From positions 1-24,765 of the forward strand of contig JBGPKH010000046.1 of assembly GCA_041485845.1 (NCBI GenBank): a DNA stretch of 24,765 bases, read 5' to 3'. Both the position numbers and the translations under genes were made by a program. Positions within the stretch are counted from its first letter, which is position 1, and each line of letters opens with the position of its first letter. Under the pieces are notes generated by a model. That model was not told the DNA's origin. It saw only the letters and a program-made list of their open reading frames with translations, and made no database searches. Below, in pieces: positions 23,311-24,765 of this stretch. This DNA is from OMOG01 sp041485845 (lineage in GTDB: Bacteria; Acidobacteriota; Terriglobia; Bryobacterales; Bryobacteraceae).

Positions 23311-24255
23311 ATGCAATTGACGGTGGGGCTGGCGCAGATCGCTCCGGTTTGGCTCGACCGGCTGGGGACCATTGAGAAGGTGAACGCCTGGATCGAGGAG
23401 GCGGCAAAGAACGGCTGCCAGCTTGTGGCATTCGGCGAGGCGTTGGCGCCGGGCTATCCGTTCTGGGTGGAACATACCGACGGCGCGCGGTTCAATTCGG
23501 CGCTGCAAAAGACCATCTTCGCGGAGTACGCGGCGCAGGCAGTGCAGCCCGAAGCCGGCGATCTGGATTCCATCCGCGCGACCGCCGCTCGCCATGGAAT
23601 CGCGGTGTATCTGGGGACTATCGAACGGGCCGCCGACCGGGGCGGCCACAGCCTCTACTGTTCGCTGGTCTACATCGATGCGCACGGAGAAATCGGATCG
23701 ATCCACCGCAAGCTGATGCCGACTTACGAAGAACGCCTGGTATGGTCGCCGGGCGACGGTCACGGTCTGCGCACGCACCCGGTGGGCGCTTTCCATGTGG
23801 GGGGTCTGAACTGCTGGGAGAACTGGATGCCGCTTTCGCGCACCGCGCTTTATGCGCAGGGCGAAGACCTGCACGTCGCCGTCTGGCCGGGCGGCATTCA
23901 CAATACGCGGGACATCACGCGGTTCATCGCGCTGGAGTCGCGGTCGTATGTGATGTCGGTCTCGGGGCTGATGCGGCGGGCGGATATCGGAAGCGGCGCG
24001 GGCTGGCGAGAGACGGTGGCCGCGGCGTGTCCGGAGGTTCTGGCCAACGGCGGTTCCTGCCTCGCCGGGCCGGACGGCGAGTGGATTCTGCCGCCCGCGC
24101 CGGGCGAAGAGAAGCTGCTGGTGGCCACGATCGATCACCGGCGCGTGCTCGAAGAGCGGCTCAATTTCGACCCGGCCGGCCACTACGCGCGGCCCGACGT
24201 GACGAAGCTTCATGTGGATCGAAGGCGACAGACTCCGGCGACGATTACGGATTGA
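23311..24255 (+). CDS. Nitrilase (carbon-nitrogen hydrolase)
   Basis: The 314-residue enzyme belongs to the nitrilase branch that converts nitriles to carboxylic acids and ammonia. The catalytic triad is complete: E43 (FGEALAPGYP), K134 (HRKLMPTYEER) and C168 (GGLNCWENWMPLSR, the nitrilase/cyanide hydratase signature). ATG 23311 starts the family's first beta-strand (MQLTVGLAQIAPVW). It has no signal peptide, so it is cytoplasmic. It follows the LppY-like gene by 4 bp. Aliphatic versus aromatic nitrile preference cannot be deduced. Confidence 0.93.
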   Translation: MQLTVGLAQIAPVWLDRLGTIEKVNAWIEEAAKNGCQLVAFGEALAPGYPFWVEHTDGARFNSALQKTIFAEYAAQAVQPEAGDLDSIRATAARHGIAVYLGTIERAADRGGHSLYCSLVYIDAHGEIGSIHRKLMPTYEERLVWSPGDGHGLRTHPVGAFHVGGLNCWENWMPLSRTALYAQGEDLHVAVWPGGIHNTRDITRFIALESRSYVMSVSGLMRRADIGSGAGWRETVAAACPEVLANGGSCLAGPDGEWILPPAPGEEKLLVATIDHRRVLEERLNFDPAGHYARPDVTKLHVDRRRQTPATITD

Positions 24256-24262
24256 GTTGGTG

Positions 24263-24284
24263 GGACAGGCCAGGAGGCCTGTCC
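24263..24284. terminator. Palindrome between convergent genes (possible bidirectional terminator)
   Basis: GGACAGGCC (24263-24271) pairs with GGCCTGTCC (24276-24284) as a perfect 9-bp stem with a 4-nt loop. It sits exactly between the nitrilase stop and the convergent minus-strand gene's stop. There is no T-run, so it could equally be a REP-like palindrome. Confidence 0.45.
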
Positions 24285-24765
24285 TACTGCACGTTCGTAA
24301 TCACGTTCTGCACATTGCGCTGGCGGAGCAGGGTGTTGAAGGCCGCCACGTCTTTCTCGAGTAGCAGCTTGAGCCGCTGCTGGTGAGTCGCGGCCTGTTC
24401 CTTGAGCTCGTCGTGGACCGCGACCTGCTGGGTGGTCGGCTGAAAATCGGAGCTCTCCACCTCGGTTGCCAGATAGCCGAGCTTGTCGATGAGCTTGGGC
24501 GACCAGCGCACGGTGTCCTGCCCTCTTCCGGTAGCTTTGAGCCTAATCAGGTTGTCCTCGATTTCGAAGAGCTTGGAGGTGAGCTGGTCGGCGGCCGCGC
24601 GGATGTTGGCGGCGCTCTCGTCGGCCCCCAGCGCACTCTTGAGAACGGCGACCTGGGAGCGAAGCGACTCGATCAGATTGACGGCGTCGACCATGTTGCT
24701 CACCTGGCCGGAGAGCGAGGTCATGAGTTTGGTCTGTACCTGGATATCGCCTTCGGTGCCGTTGG
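24284..24765 (-). CDS. C-terminal tail of a VPS10/sortilin-type BNR-repeat protein (partial)
   Basis: The minus-strand frame is open from the window edge to TAG at 24284-24286, about 160 residues. It is mostly helical with coiled-coil character (AVNLIESLRSQVAVLKSAL; KLFEIEDNLIRLKATG; HDELKEQAATHQQRLKLLLEKDVAAFNTLL). This matches the C-terminal tail I know from acidobacterial VPS10/sortilin-like glycosyl-hydrolase-type BNR proteins, where DVAAFN-L is typical. The propeller part and the start lie beyond the window; the ATG at 24724 is internal. The identity rests on the tail only and is therefore tentative. Confidence 0.6.
   Translation of the reverse strand, partial: NGTEGDIQVQTKLMTSLSGQVSNMVDAVNLIESLRSQVAVLKSALGADESAANIRAAADQLTSKLFEIEDNLIRLKATGRGQDTVRWSPKLIDKLGYLATEVESSDFQPTTQQVAVHDELKEQAATHQQRLKLLLEKDVAAFNTLLRQRNVQNVITNVQ

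Overview
The window looks like high-GC chromosomal DNA from an Acidobacteriota bacterium, most likely of the Bryobacterales/Solibacter kind. I base this on gene families I recognise from that group and not on any search: PD40-repeat Ser/Thr kinases, an Oar-like carboxypeptidase-regulatory TonB receptor, large CXXCH cytochromes fused to b-type membrane domains, and LppY/LpqO and GMC proteins. No rRNA, tRNA, CRISPR array or complete insertion sequence was seen.

Region 1 (1-2470) is accessory debris. It holds an intact DUF433/DUF5615 toxin-antitoxin pair on the minus strand, a frameshifted MNT-type nucleotidyltransferase, and, abutting it in antisense, a fragment of a kinase beta-propeller.

Region 2 (2471-12870) is the centrepiece. 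A PAS/sigma-54 enhancer-binding regulator (EBP) is transcribed leftwards. A multiheme cytochrome cluster runs rightwards from the same intergenic stretch. That stretch carries a good sigma-54 promoter match (3954-3969), a tandem repeat about 72-108 bp upstream of its -24 element that fits an enhancer (3847-3883), and an extended -10 for the regulator itself. The cluster contains: a monoheme cytochrome; a degenerate receiver-like protein; a protein with two exactly repeated four-cysteine motifs; a two-helix membrane protein; a nine-heme cytochrome c fused to a b-type membrane domain (CbcL-like architecture); a NapC/NirT-like six-heme protein whose first site is CX3CH; and, after a scar, a 19-heme cytochrome fused to a six-helix b-type domain. 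I infer a quinone-linked inner-membrane and periplasmic electron-transfer system controlled through RpoN. Between the NapC-like gene and the 19-heme gene lie a relBE-type pair and remnants of what looks like a second copy of the upstream cytochrome genes.

Region 3 (12899-13849) has an intact vapBC pair and a collapsed Ser/Thr kinase pseudogene.

Region 4 (13903-16420, minus strand) is a compact murQ-murA-rhodanese operon for cell-wall precursor synthesis and MurNAc recycling.

Region 5 (16789-21014, minus strand) holds a YncE-like beta-propeller, a TonB-receptor pseudogene (signal peptide joined to the C-terminal barrel, plus two frameshifts) and a GMC oxidoreductase. Divergently (21088-24255, plus strand) there are an MFS transporter, an LppY/LpqO (DUF1259) protein and a nitrilase. 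The window ends inside the C-terminus of a minus-strand protein that resembles the coiled-coil tail of VPS10/sortilin-type BNR-repeat proteins.

Three genes (the DUF433 antitoxin, the 19-heme cytochrome and vapB) share a -10-like TANNNT 6-7 nt before the start codon and have no Shine-Dalgarno sequence, which suggests leaderless transcripts.
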